A program made the translations under genes and the position numbers. Below, in pieces: positions 22,336-32,169 of a stretch of DNA of 64,000 nucleotides (position 1 is its first letter; the number at the start of each line of letters is the position of its first letter). Under the pieces are notes generated by a model. It had not been told where the DNA came from and searched no databases. It was given only the letters and a program-made list of their open reading frames with translations. This DNA is from Hermodice carunculata (Eukaryota > Annelida > Polychaeta > Eunicida > Amphinomidae). The stretch is from contig OZ026619.1 in assembly GCA_964020975.1 (NCBI GenBank), forward strand, positions 85,880,206 through 85,944,205, written 5' to 3'.

Positions 22336-22713
22336 TGCAATCAATGAAAATAGAGAAATTTTCAAAAATTGAATGTGATACTTCTAGCAATCAGTTTTGT
22401 GAAGCATTAGATTCTGCCATAGGTAAGAACCACAAACACCAGCAAATATGTGTGCATATACAAACGTGCGAAATTAGCTTTTATTTACAGACATACAGAA
22501 GTGAACACGTGTGATAAATCCCTGGGATAACTATGTGAAACACCTTTACAGACAAAATGGTGTGGTATGTCCATAAGCTGCTGGGGGTCAATTTCTGATC
22601 TGTATGGAGAAAAGTAGTTTGAAAGAGTATGGGCTATTACAGTACTGAGTTTAGTGAGTTTGATATTGTGAGAAAATAACAAAAAAATGGCACAGTAAAA
22701 TTGCAACTTACAG

Positions 22714-23005
22714 AAGTTGGGACTCCATCCTAAGAGCTGGCTCCACCCGGGTTTCGACTCAGGGGTCTTCCTCAGGAGCTGGGCTGCAAGGCTGGAATTC
22801 AGATTTTTGTATTAATATGTAGATGAGGGGGAGGGGCTGGTGTATCTGGCGGGTGGATGTCAGGCTTGGTGGCCTTGAGAGTAGGGGAACCAGGTGGGTG
22901 ATAAGCTGATTGGCGGGGAGGGTCCATTGATGCAGAGGTGTTGATTGTGGGGAGGCTGACGGTTGGGGGGGGGGGGGAGTGAGCCTAAGGATGGAGTCCC
23001 AACTT
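22714..23005. mobile_element. Short terminal-inverted-repeat element (MITE-like)
   Basis: AAGTTGGGACTCCATCCT at 22714 is repeated as its reverse complement ending at 23005, giving 18 exact terminal bases plus two more after one mismatch. The 292-bp interior is GC- and G-rich with a poly-G run near 22966-22977. No convincing target-site duplication flanks it, so the superfamily is undetermined. The left interior (GAGCTGGCTCCACC, GGTTTCGACTC, TCTTCCTCAGGAGC) resembles the motif often found just after GIY-YIG genes of Penelope-like elements, a weak resemblance. The minus-strand frame across it is a shadow. Confidence 0.65.
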
Positions 23006-23214
23006 GGCAAGGGAATTATTAGAGGAGGAGGACCCAGGGAAAGCAGCTAACCCTCACCAGGAAAAAAAGCATGGGAACGTATCCCTGCATTAAAAACCTA
23101 GCAGGGGTCAGTGGCTTTTTTGTTATGGAAAGCTGTGATGTATAAATGGATACCATGTAATATTGGAGAGCAGTGGGCCACCTTGTGACTCACATTGCAT
23201 ACACACTAGTGCCA

Positions 23215-23262
23215 AAAAAACAAAAACAAAAACAAAAACAAAAAAAAAAAACAAAAACAAAC
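23215..23262. repeat. (CAAAAA)n tract
   Basis: CAAAAA repeats with longer A runs. This could be the 3' tail of a SINE-like insertion covering about 23030-23260, but I could not find RNA polymerase III promoter boxes. Confidence 0.75.
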
Positions 23263-23512
23263 CCCACATATGTATATATGTTCATACAAAATATTGTGGA
23301 ATGTTGTGCTGCATCTACGTCCCTAAACATACAATGTTATGTTTGTATTAAAAAAGTGTGGTCATGTGACTGATTATACAATTTACAGTATTGAGTTTCA
23401 CTGTGTCTGCATGTCAAAAAATTACTAGCTCAGTCACTGAACATACAAATATGATCTAAAAAGTTCCATCATAGGTAAAGGGCCCGTGCTTAAATATATT
23501 CATTCAACCTAG

Positions 23513-25751
23513 ATTCAAGATTCATTTTATTTCAACAATATCTCATACATGTCTCAAACATATGGAAAAAATACCATGTATCGTTTATACTTAAATATTG
23601 TTAGGGGAGACCTCCCATAAGGCCATTAAGCCGCTGTCTGGGTGGCCACCGAATTCTAAAGGGCAGTTCCATGGAGATAAAGATTGATTTTACAGTCTGG
23701 TTTGAAAGTAAAACTAAGTTCAATTTTAATTGCGAAATTTCGTGACAGAGTCATCAAAAGCTTAATTAGTTTTTGAATGAACATTTCAAAATAAAATGTA
23801 GTAAAGTGGTATCAGTATGATATAAGCTATTGGCACTTAATAATTTGTGTATCCTTTTGTTGTGTATGTCTATTGCGTGTGTATGAGTGTGTAGATGAGA
23901 ATTTACATCATAAAAGCGTATTTGAGTAAAAATCAACTGTATTTACATGTACCTCTAAGTACATACTGAAAAAGGAGTGGGAGACCTGAGGCGAGGCTAG
24001 GCTGGGAAAACCACTGCCCCACCCAATGTTTTTAGGTGGCGTGTTTTGGGGTACTTTGTGGCACCGAAGCTAAAGGTTACCCTGTGTTCTGCCACCACAC
24101 AGGGTATACCGCCATTTCCCAATTATATCCCCAGTGACCAGCCTCTCACGGTGGGTGCTCAGTGTCCCCAACTAAATTACATTGACTATGTCAGGTTGAT
24201 TACATATATAGCAATCCACTGTGGTGCAGTTCACATAATTTTGCTCAAATATGTATTCTTTACTATTTTGTTTAAATACAAGAAGGCTATGAGTTTTAGC
24301 CTTTTTGAGTAAACTTTGGGGCAGTGAACCTGAATTTATCAATGCAGGTATTTTGAACCTAATGCAATTTCTAGTATTTCTTCTGTTCGTTCTTATAAAA
24401 GGTATTTGGGGCCTTAGAAGTGGTAGATCAGTATTTTGATCACTTTTCCTTAAATGGCTTGGGGCTAGAATTCTAGTAATGATTTATTACATTGAATGGT
24501 AGATTTTGAAGATAAGATGGTAATCTATTGTTGCAAAATTTATTATATATTTTCCAACATGAATGTTTAAATAAGTCTTCAACCTTTAAGTTCTTAGGTT
24601 TTTTTAAAAATATTATTTGTGTGGGCATTATATTTAGACTTTACAACTGCTCTAATTGACTGTTTTTGAATTTTTGCAATTCTAACTAGACTTCCAAAGC
24701 CCCATAATGATATCCCATAGTTTAGGTGTGATTCCATAAGGGTTTCATAGATAAGATTTAATACACTTGACGGCAAATAATTTGTCATTCTTTTAAGTAC
24801 TCCACTTGTGCGTGATATTTTGTTTGCCAGTTCAGTAATGTGAGTGCTCCAAGTTAAGTGGTTATCAAAATACACACCTAAGAATTTGATGTTATTAAGG
24901 AGATGTATCGGAGTATTATGAATAAATAGGTTTGGTATATCTCGAATTGAGTTTTCTTTGTTTGAAGTGAAAAATCATATTTTGTCTTATCAATGTTCAG
25001 TGTTAGTTTATTTACCTCAAGCCAGTGACACACTTTATTTAGCTCCCTATTAATATTTTCTATGGCCTGATTGTCATTAATGTTTTCTGGTGTTATTAAG
25101 GGACTGATTAGGCTTGTATCATCAGCAAACATAACAATATCAAGTTTTGCATACTGGATATCATTTACATAGATTATGAAAAGTAGAGGTCCCAATATTG
25201 ATCCTTGAGGTATTCCAGTTGAGATTTCTAACATTGAAGAACTTGCACCATTCATTTCAACAAACTTTTTTCGCTTTGATAAATAAGTTTGAAACCAGTT
25301 TAATTCATTTCCATTTATACCATAATGTTTTAATTTAGCTAGAAGAATTTCATGATCTATGGTGTCAAAAGCCTTGGACAGGTCAAAAAATATAGCAAAA
25401 GGTATTTTGTCATTATCAAGGTAATTGAATAATCTATCTGTAAATTCGAGTAATGCAAGTTCAGTAGAGTGCTCCTCACGGAACCCATACTGGTGCTTGA
25501 AAAACAAATTGTTGTTTGTAAAATAACAGTATAGTTGTTTACATACTACTTTTTCATATACTTTAGAAAATACTGATAGTAAAGAGATAGGTCTATAGTT
25601 ATTTACATTATTGTCATCTTCCTTCTTATACACAGGTATTACTTTTGCTATTTTTAGTAATTCTGGGAAAACACCTTCCGTTAGTGACTGGTTTATAAGG
25701 ATTGTAAGTGGAGAAATGAGGCTATTTGAAGCTAATTTCAGAATCTTTGTT
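23513..25751 (-). mobile_element. 5'-truncated LINE with RT and C-terminal region
   Basis: A minus-strand Jockey/CR1-like copy. The frame at 24878-25751 gives an almost complete reverse transcriptase: NNYRPISLLSVFSKVYEK, KAFDTIDHEI, GIPQGSILGPLLF and catalytic FADD. A frame change near 24876 leads to FDNHLTWSTHITELANK and the thumb (24594-24875). Further LINE-like coding reaches a TAG at 24172, including TTVDCYICN near the end. The 3' UTR ends at about 23513 in a repeated AATCTTGAAT tail preceded by AATAAAA. The endonuclease and ORF1 are missing. At least two frame changes make it inactive. Confidence 0.88.
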
Positions 25752-25801
25752 TTAGACACACACATACACACCTACATGTAGGTGTGTATGTGTGTGTCTA
25801 A
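25752..25801. repeat. Perfect 50-bp palindrome at the LINE 5' junction
   Basis: TTAGACACACACATACACAC and five more bases are followed at once by their exact reverse complement, centred on ACATGT between 25776 and 25777. There is no loop and no mismatch over 25 paired bases. It sits precisely where the LINE reverse-transcriptase homology starts. Confidence 0.95.
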
Positions 25802-26411
25802 GGTGTATTGTCCTTTGGTGGGTGTCTTAACTTGATGGGCACGCAAATGTCTACTATTGTACTCCTAATGTGTTGGTGGCCTGCAACAAATATACATAAA
25901 GGCCCGTTGTGATATGTCTCAGCTGGAGTCAAACTTGGCTGTTTACTCTTGAATGTCCATATCTCAGCAGTATCTGCAGGGTATCTGGAAGAAGTGGGTA
26001 TAAACTGTAGGGTCCATATATATATATATATAAGCTTTATTTATTGAGGGTGGCTTGGTTAGGGAAATACCTCAGTATATCCCTAATCTTCCCCAAGGCC
26101 CTCGAAGTTCATGGTTACACAAAAGGTGATACAGTCATATTCAAGCATACATACAGTAATGCAGTTATAACAATATCAGAGTGCATAGTATATACAGAGG
26201 ACATAGTATACATGTACATTTATCATTTGATCATTTGACACACATTTAACTTTAACTAGGTGATGGGTCCATTTCTCATAATCTTTATATACCTCGTACA
26301 TTCTTCTTTGAATTTCTTCAGTGAAGAAGAATTCCTAACACAGCGGGGTAGGGAGTTCCAAAACATGGCTCCACTATAGGCGAAAGATGACTTCAAATAA
26401 TTTGTCTTAGG

Positions 26412-27780
26412 CTACACTGGGTAAAGTTTATCATCGACTGATGATCTTGATTGTCTCTGACATATATCCTTCACATAAACAAACATTTCTTTAAGATTAG
26501 AAGGTGCCCTATTGTTCATTATTTTATATATTTCTACTCCTTGTTTGTGATGTGTTCTTTCCTCAATTGACAACCAGTTTAATTTTGACAGTAAATGTCT
26601 GTAACTAACCCTACCATGGACATTCAAAATCTGATATGCAGCAAATTTGTGTAACCGTCTTAACTTAGATAGTAGCTTTTTGTTGCATCCTCCCCCATAT
26701 AGCACTGCAAAAATCAAAATGTGGGAGAACATATGCATTGAAGTATAGTTTTCTTACCTGAAGTGGAAGAAAGTGTTTGATCTTTCTCAGAATACTTTTT
26801 TTACTACCAATTTTCGTACAAACAGTGGATACTTGCTTCTCCCAAGTTAAGCATTTGTCAACATGGAGACCAAGTATCTTATGATTTGAAGCATTTTCCA
26901 AAAGTTCACCATTTACTTCTACCTGAATATTCTCTTCCTTTACTTCCTTGAATTTTCCCTTTGAAGATAGCAGCATTACTTTACATTTCTTTTCATTTAA
27001 GAGCAATCTATTTTGAGAACACCATGTTTTGGTACGATTTATTTTTTCTTGTAACCCTCTTTCAATGGTCCTGACTGACTTCCCAATCACATGAGATGTT
27101 GTGTCATCTGCATACATAAATATATCCTGTACATGCAATGGAAAATCATTTACATATATTAAAAACAACAATGGACCCTATATTGACCCTTGAGGGACAC
27201 CGTATTTAACAGTAAGTGCATCAGATAATTCATTATTTACACAGACTTTTTGATGCTCGTCATTTAAATAAGATGTGAACCAATTTACTGTGCTGGGGGC
27301 ACAGTGATGCAGAGCCAGCTTCTCCAGCAGCCTAGGATGATCAATAACATCAAAAGCCTTTCTGAGGTCCAACATTAAGGTACCAACCAGGTTCCCACTA
27401 TCAAGTGCTTTTGTCTATTCATCAATCAATTTAGTAAGTCCTGTCTCACATGATCATGAGTGACACTTACGGAAGCCAGATTGACATGTACAAAATAAGT
27501 TAAACTGATCAAAAAAGTATACAGATGAGAATGTACATGTCTTTCAAGCACTTTTGAGAGAGCACTCAGAATGGATATAGGTCTATAGTTATTAACATCA
27601 TTATCACTGCCGTCTTTAGGTATTGGTGTGACCCTAGCAAGTTTCCATTCAGTAGGGAAGATTCCTGTATGCAAACTCATATTTAAAATCTGACTGAGTG
27701 GGTCGCCAATACTTTCTGATACCATTTTTAGAAACTAAGCATCAATCCCATCCAAACCTTGAGATTTGTTCTGGTTCATG
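26412..27780 (-). pseudogene. LINE ORF2 reverse transcriptase region (broken)
   Basis: The pieces at 27426-27725, 27178-27375, 26665-27171 and 26412-26738 lie in succession. They show NYRPISILSALSKVLERHVH, KAFDVIDHPRLLEKLALHHC, YGVPQGSI, catalytic YADD, FKILGLHVDKCLTWEKQV-like thumb sequence and LHKFAAYQILNV. Stops and frame changes separate the pieces, including a TAG just after GVPQGSI. The order and completeness of domains show that this copy was once full-length. It is non-functional as it stands. Confidence 0.85.
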
Positions 27781-28214
27781 TTGTGCAGAATAGATACTAC
27801 ATCCCACCTGCTTACAGGTATTTCAAATTTTTCATTACATGGCACCTTAGTATTCACATAAGCTTTCAATTTTTCAAAATTGTCTGCCCTATTTGGTACA
27901 TCCTGATGTTGCCCAAGGAGTTTTTCTACAATTGCAGTGAAGTGTTTATTGAATTTGTCAGCAATAGCTTTTGCATCTGTAATTACAGCTTCACCATCTG
28001 TAAGTGTAGCTGGACTAGATCTTTTATTACTACCATTTAGAGTCCTTTATTGTGGCCATAATTTCTTAGGATTCTTTACATTAGACTGTATTATGGTGGA
28101 ATAGTGGCTTTTCTTGGCTTGTCTGAAACCAGTTTATTTCTTAAACTCTTATATAATACATGGTCATTTAATGCCTTACATTTATTCCTGTGCTTCATAG
28201 CTTCAACAGTACAT

Positions 28215-29116
28215 TCATTTAACCATTCTGGTTGTTTTAAATGACGCACTCTGTGGGTTTTTAAAGGTGCATCTTTGTTTAAAACACCCAGATATTAATT
28301 GTCTAAAAACCAATAAGGCAGCGTTTGGGTCACAACATTTCTGAATTTCATCCCAATTTATCAAGCAAATGTCTCTCTTAAAATGTTCTTCATGGAAAGA
28401 CTTCATACTGCGATACTTAATTTCAGTGTGGCCTGGGTTGTAATCAGCCTTATTTTTGGCTTTTAAAACCATACAGACAGGGAAGTGATCACTAATACCA
28501 ATCTTAGGGACTAGCACTTCCTTAAAAAAAAATGTGTACTGCATGCATAAATATGGTCGATTAATGTTGATGTAGATTTAGTGATCCCGGTGGGCTCTTT
28601 GATCATTTGAGTTAGCTGGAAAGATGAAACACAGTCAAGCCATTTGGTATTAACAGTTTTCAAGAAGTCAAAATTCACATCACGTAGTATAATGAAGTCC
28701 AGGTTCAAGGTATAAATATGTTCCAGCTGCTTTTCAAAGCAGTCTATCCACTCAACTTTTGCACTTGGTGGCCTATAAACAAAGCACACTGATAAAGGTT
28801 TTGACATAGGTGACTTAATTTCTAACCATACACTCTCAATACTATCACCCTCAAGGTCTGCTCAGCGTACAAAAGGAGTACCATTAGAGATACATGTATG
28901 TGAAATTATGCCACCACCTTTGCCACTTTTCCTGTCTTTACGCACTAGTGTATAGCCTTCAATACTTAGCTCCATTTCAGATATTTTACTGTCTAAAAAG
29001 GTTTCTGTGAAACCCATAATGTTCACCTGTTCACTTTTACTTGTACTTTGAAGCATCTGTTTTACCTGGTCCATTTTAGGCAACAAGTGACAAATGTTCA
29101 TATGTGCAATTTTCAT
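28215..29116 (-). pseudogene. LINE ORF2 APE endonuclease region (broken)
   Basis: Starts with MKIAHMNICHLLPKMDQVK, the usual opening strand of APE-type LINE endonucleases. Then come the metal-binding Glu in GFTETFLDSKI, SGKGGGIISH, CFVYRPPSAKVEW, LDFIILRDVNFDF (Arg for the usual Gly in GDxN), LIDHIY and the final SDH in IGISDHFPV. Several frame changes interrupt it. ORF1 of the same element lies directly upstream on the minus strand. Confidence 0.85.
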
Positions 29117-29359
29117 TCCTTTTCAATTTGCGTGAAACAATGATAGGATTGCACTTGAAATCAGCTGTCTGGAAACCATTTGTTTAATCTTTTTCTCCCC
29201 GTTTGTTTTAATATCTTCACTTTTTTCATAATCCTTATGTTCGTGTGGGCAATTATCACCTATGTTGTCTAATACCGATTTATTAGTCCATGTGAGAATG
29301 TCAAATCTGTTGTCAACAGTAACAGATCCGGCACACTCTTCTTTGCCTAGTTCCTAACT

Positions 29360-29640
29360 GTGGAATGAATTGAATTGAGCACAACATTTGCTCTTATGTC
29401 CCAGCACATGGCAGGTGTTACAGCACACAGGTTGCTAGTGTCTGCAATCAGCTTTCAGGTGGTTTGTCTCACCACACTGGAAACAGGCTTTCCTCTGCTG
29501 ATGTCGTGGTTTTGGGGTGTATGGACCTTTTCTTTCCTTCTTACTTCCACCTGGTCTGAAGCCAGTCACAACATCAATGCTGCACCCTTTCTCACTTTGT
29601 GGATGGCCATCTTGACCCTGTATGGCATGTTCCTCCATGA
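29360..29640 (-). pseudogene. LINE ORF1 C-terminal CCHC zinc knuckles
   Basis: The frame at 29435-29638 encodes a basic stretch and CFQCGETNHLKADC, a CCHC knuckle that binds nucleic acid. A second Cys/His cluster (CCNTCHVLGHKSKCC) can be read just downstream after one stop. This is the C-terminal part of the ORF1 whose esterase lies beyond the inserted LINE. The same arrangement occurs at 41132-41416. Confidence 0.75.
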
Positions 29641-30848
29641 GAGGCTGGATATAAATAAACAGTTATCTAATGTACTTCCGGTAAAATATGGTGTCCCTCA
29701 AGGATCAATATTAGGTCCATTACTTTTTCTCATATATGTGAATGATTTTCCGTTGTATGTACAAGACATATTTATGTACGCTGATGACACCACATCTTAT
29801 GTAATTGGGAAATCTGTTAAGTCAATAGAAAAAGAGTTACAAAGAAAAGTTAATAACTCCACAACTTGGTGCTCACAAAACAAAATGTTTTGAACGAAAA
29901 GAAATGTAAAGTAATGTTGGTTTCTTCTAAAAGAAAATGTATGGATTTAAAGAATACAAATATTGAAGTTGAAATTAATGGAGAAACTTTAGAAAATGTA
30001 CCCAATCACAAAATATTAGGGCTACATATAGATCAATGTTTGACATGGGAGAAACAAATATCTACTGTTTGTCAGAAAATTGCTGGCAAAATAAGTATAT
30101 TAAGGAAACTTAAACATTTTCTCCCTTTTCATGTTAGGAAAATTTATTTCAATGCTTACATTCTTCCACATTTTGATTTCTGTTGCACTATATGGGGAGG
30201 ATGCAAAAAGGCCATGCTAGCAAAATTAAGAAGGCTACACAAATTTGCAGCGTATCAAGTCTTGAATGTCCAAGGTAGACACAGTTATATGCACCTTATT
30301 ACAAAATTAAATTGGCTGTCAATTGAAGAAAGAATTGACTATAAAAGAGGAGTAGAGATGTATAAAATACTTAACAATATGGCACCCGCTTATCTAAGAG
30401 ACATGTTTGTTTTTGTAAAAGATGTAAGTAAGAGAAAACTAAGGTCATCAACAGATGATAAACTGTATTTGCTGAAGCCCAAGACAGAACATCGCAAGTC
30501 ATCTTTTGCCTACTGTGGAGCTGTGTTTTGGAATACATTGAATAACTGTACAAGAAAGATTCCATCTCTTAAGAAATTTAAAGATGAATGTATAAAGCAC
30601 ATAATGACGAAAAGGAATGCTGCAATGTTTACATGAAGTTCAACAACCACGTAATTTTTATGTACCTACAATGTTTCTGTGTCGAATGGTATTACAGTAG
30701 TCTCACTAGTGTGTACTTAAGTGAAATTTACCATCTGTGTATTGTTTTGTAAATTTTCACTCTGTATGTATTTCAATTTGAGGGCCTTGGGGAAGATAAG
30801 GAATATACCTATGTATTTTCCTAACCAAGTCGTACCCTCGTTAAATAA

Positions 30849-30880
<32 letters not shown>
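29641..30880 (+). mobile_element. 5'-truncated LINE of the same family, inserted in opposite orientation
   Basis: A plus-strand copy beginning inside the reverse transcriptase. It reads VKYGVPQGSILGPLLFLIYV and catalytic YADD, then after one frame change near 29885 a 250-codon frame to a stop at 30636 (ISILRKLKHFLPFHVRK, LHKFAAYQVLNVQG, SSFAYCGAVFWNTLNNCTRK). The 3' UTR ends GGGCCTTGGGGAAGATAAGG ... AATAAAGTTTATATATA and a (TA)n run at 30852-30879. It sits inside ORF1 of the minus-strand element. An imperfect 12-base direct repeat (AGGCTGGATATA at 29642, AGGATGGATATA at 30890) may be the target duplication. The complete C-terminal frame suggests it is younger than its host element. Confidence 0.85.
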
Positions 30881-30881
<1 letters not shown>

Positions 30882-30886
30882 CCTTT

Positions 30887-31461
30887 TGCTAGGATGGATA
30901 TATCAGTGTCCATGCCCCTCAGTAGTACTGCTGTTGAGATGGTACCCATCTTCTATGAAAAACCCTTCCAACGCCAGACCACCATTGCTGAGGATATGCT
31001 CATTCCTTTTGAATGTGCATCTTGTAGAATTCCTGCTTGCAGTCACATTATGAAGTTTGGCATTCAGCAGTGTCACTTTTCCAGCGTACTTGTCTGCCCT
31101 GGGGCATATGGCTGAGATGTACACATCTCCATCAAAATGTTCATAAATGGAGTCTTAACATCTGCTGATAGGCTATCTTGAAATTTGCAGGGCTGTCTTT
31201 CATATGCATTTGATTTGTCCCTACATGTATAATGATAGTTCCATAGTGGTTCAAGTTCATTGACTTCAGGATCCGAGTGAGTCTATGTGTTGTGGCCCCA
31301 GGAATACATCTCACATCCGTGTGTTTGGACAGAAGGTGTGTCTCAACTGCATGTCTCAATAGGGAGTCCCCTATAAGTAACACATTGGAGCTGTCTTGGT
31401 CTGGAGTTAGGGTTTGTCTTCCAGGGTAGGGTGGCAGAGGTAGTTGGCCCTCAACTGACAC
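30887..31461 (-). pseudogene. LINE ORF1 SGNH esterase domain
   Basis: The frame at 31141-31461 gives VLLIGDSLLRHA (Gly-Asp-Ser, block I), DVRCIPGATTHRL, then TIIIHVGTNQMH (block III). The next frame, at 30903-31124, gives ISAICPRADKY and DGYHLNSSTTE, holding the expected catalytic Asp and His of block V. The Ser, Asp and His of an SGNH hydrolase are thus all visible, separated by at least one frame change. ORF1 esterases of CR1-type LINEs are thought to act on lipid esters, with a role in transposition that is unsettled. The zinc-knuckle part of this ORF1 lies beyond the inserted LINE. Confidence 0.82.
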
Positions 31462-31559
31462 TTCCAGGTCTGTTGTGTCAGCACTGTCCTGTGGTCTGTT
31501 GTCTTTGGCAACACTGGTGGCACTGGGAGGGCTTCATGCAGTGGCATCTCTGGGTGGGC

Positions 31560-32060
31560 AGTCAGGCTTGACTGGACTCACATGAGTCAAGATCTCTGTG
31601 AGAGCCTTGACCTCCTCACAGTCACTGGTGTAGCTACAGCTTGTCTGTGGTAGATTGGGTGCCTGGTCAAGCTCCAGTGCCTCCAGTCTCTCTTGTAGCT
31701 TAGCAACCACCTCCTGGGCCTGGGTCAGTTCCTCTCTCAGGGCCTTCAGCTGGTCTTTGTAATCCTGTGCTGTGCTTACTTGGTTGGCCTGGCTCTTGCT
31801 GTTGATGCTGGTGGGGGTAGACTGGAAAACTGGGTCACCAGGAGGTGTTGGAGAGATGGCTAGAGACTTGTGAGTGCTGCTGGCTTGGGTCCTGCAGTTG
31901 GAGGTGCACTAAGAAACTGGGTCATCCTCTGGAGAAAGTATGTTACCCTCTGCCCAAGAAGTGGCTCATGTGCCTCCATTTTGAATTTCGTTGTTGCGGC
32001 TCCCAGCATCACAATGTCCATAAAGACTTTTAGGTTAAATTCCCACAGATGTACCTAATT
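31560..32060 (-). pseudogene. LINE ORF1 N-terminal coiled-coil region
   Basis: The minus strand reads DYKDQLKALREELTQAQEVV followed by AKLQERLEALELDQAP around 31660-31780, a leucine-heptad coiled coil suited to trimerisation as in other LINE ORF1 proteins. Further upstream, MDIVMLGAATTKFKMEAHEP and QRVTYFLQRMTQFLS (about 31900-32020) may be the protein start. Frame continuity between these pieces was not established. Confidence 0.55.
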
Positions 32061-32169
32061 TGAAGTTCACCAGCACTTTCCTTGTACATTCATAAGTTTC
32101 TCATGCAATTATGACATGAAGGTAACTCCACTTGACAGTATAAAACTGGAAAAATTGAAGAGCTTCTGA

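Larger units (their letters stand above)
26015..32060 (-). mobile_element. Near-full-length LINE (ORF1 esterase/CCHC, ORF2 EN/RT) with an insert
   Basis: A CR1/L2-like element in minus orientation. From 5' to 3': ORF1 coiled coil and esterase (about 32060-30890), an opposite-strand insertion (29641-30880), ORF1 zinc knuckles (29640-29360), ORF2 endonuclease (29116-28215), reverse transcriptase (27780-26400), and a 3' UTR ending AATAAAGCTTATATATA at about 26015-26045. Every domain of an autonomous LINE is present but ORF2 is broken in several places. The 3' end matches the opposite-strand insert, so both belong to one family with a (TA)n tail. The 5' end is uncertain; GT-rich repeats continue upstream to about 34.2 kb. 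Confidence 0.85.

Noticed and set aside
22759-23010. Pro/Ser-rich 83-residue minus frame
   Set aside because: It runs through the terminal repeat and poly-G of the inverted-repeat element at 22714-23005.
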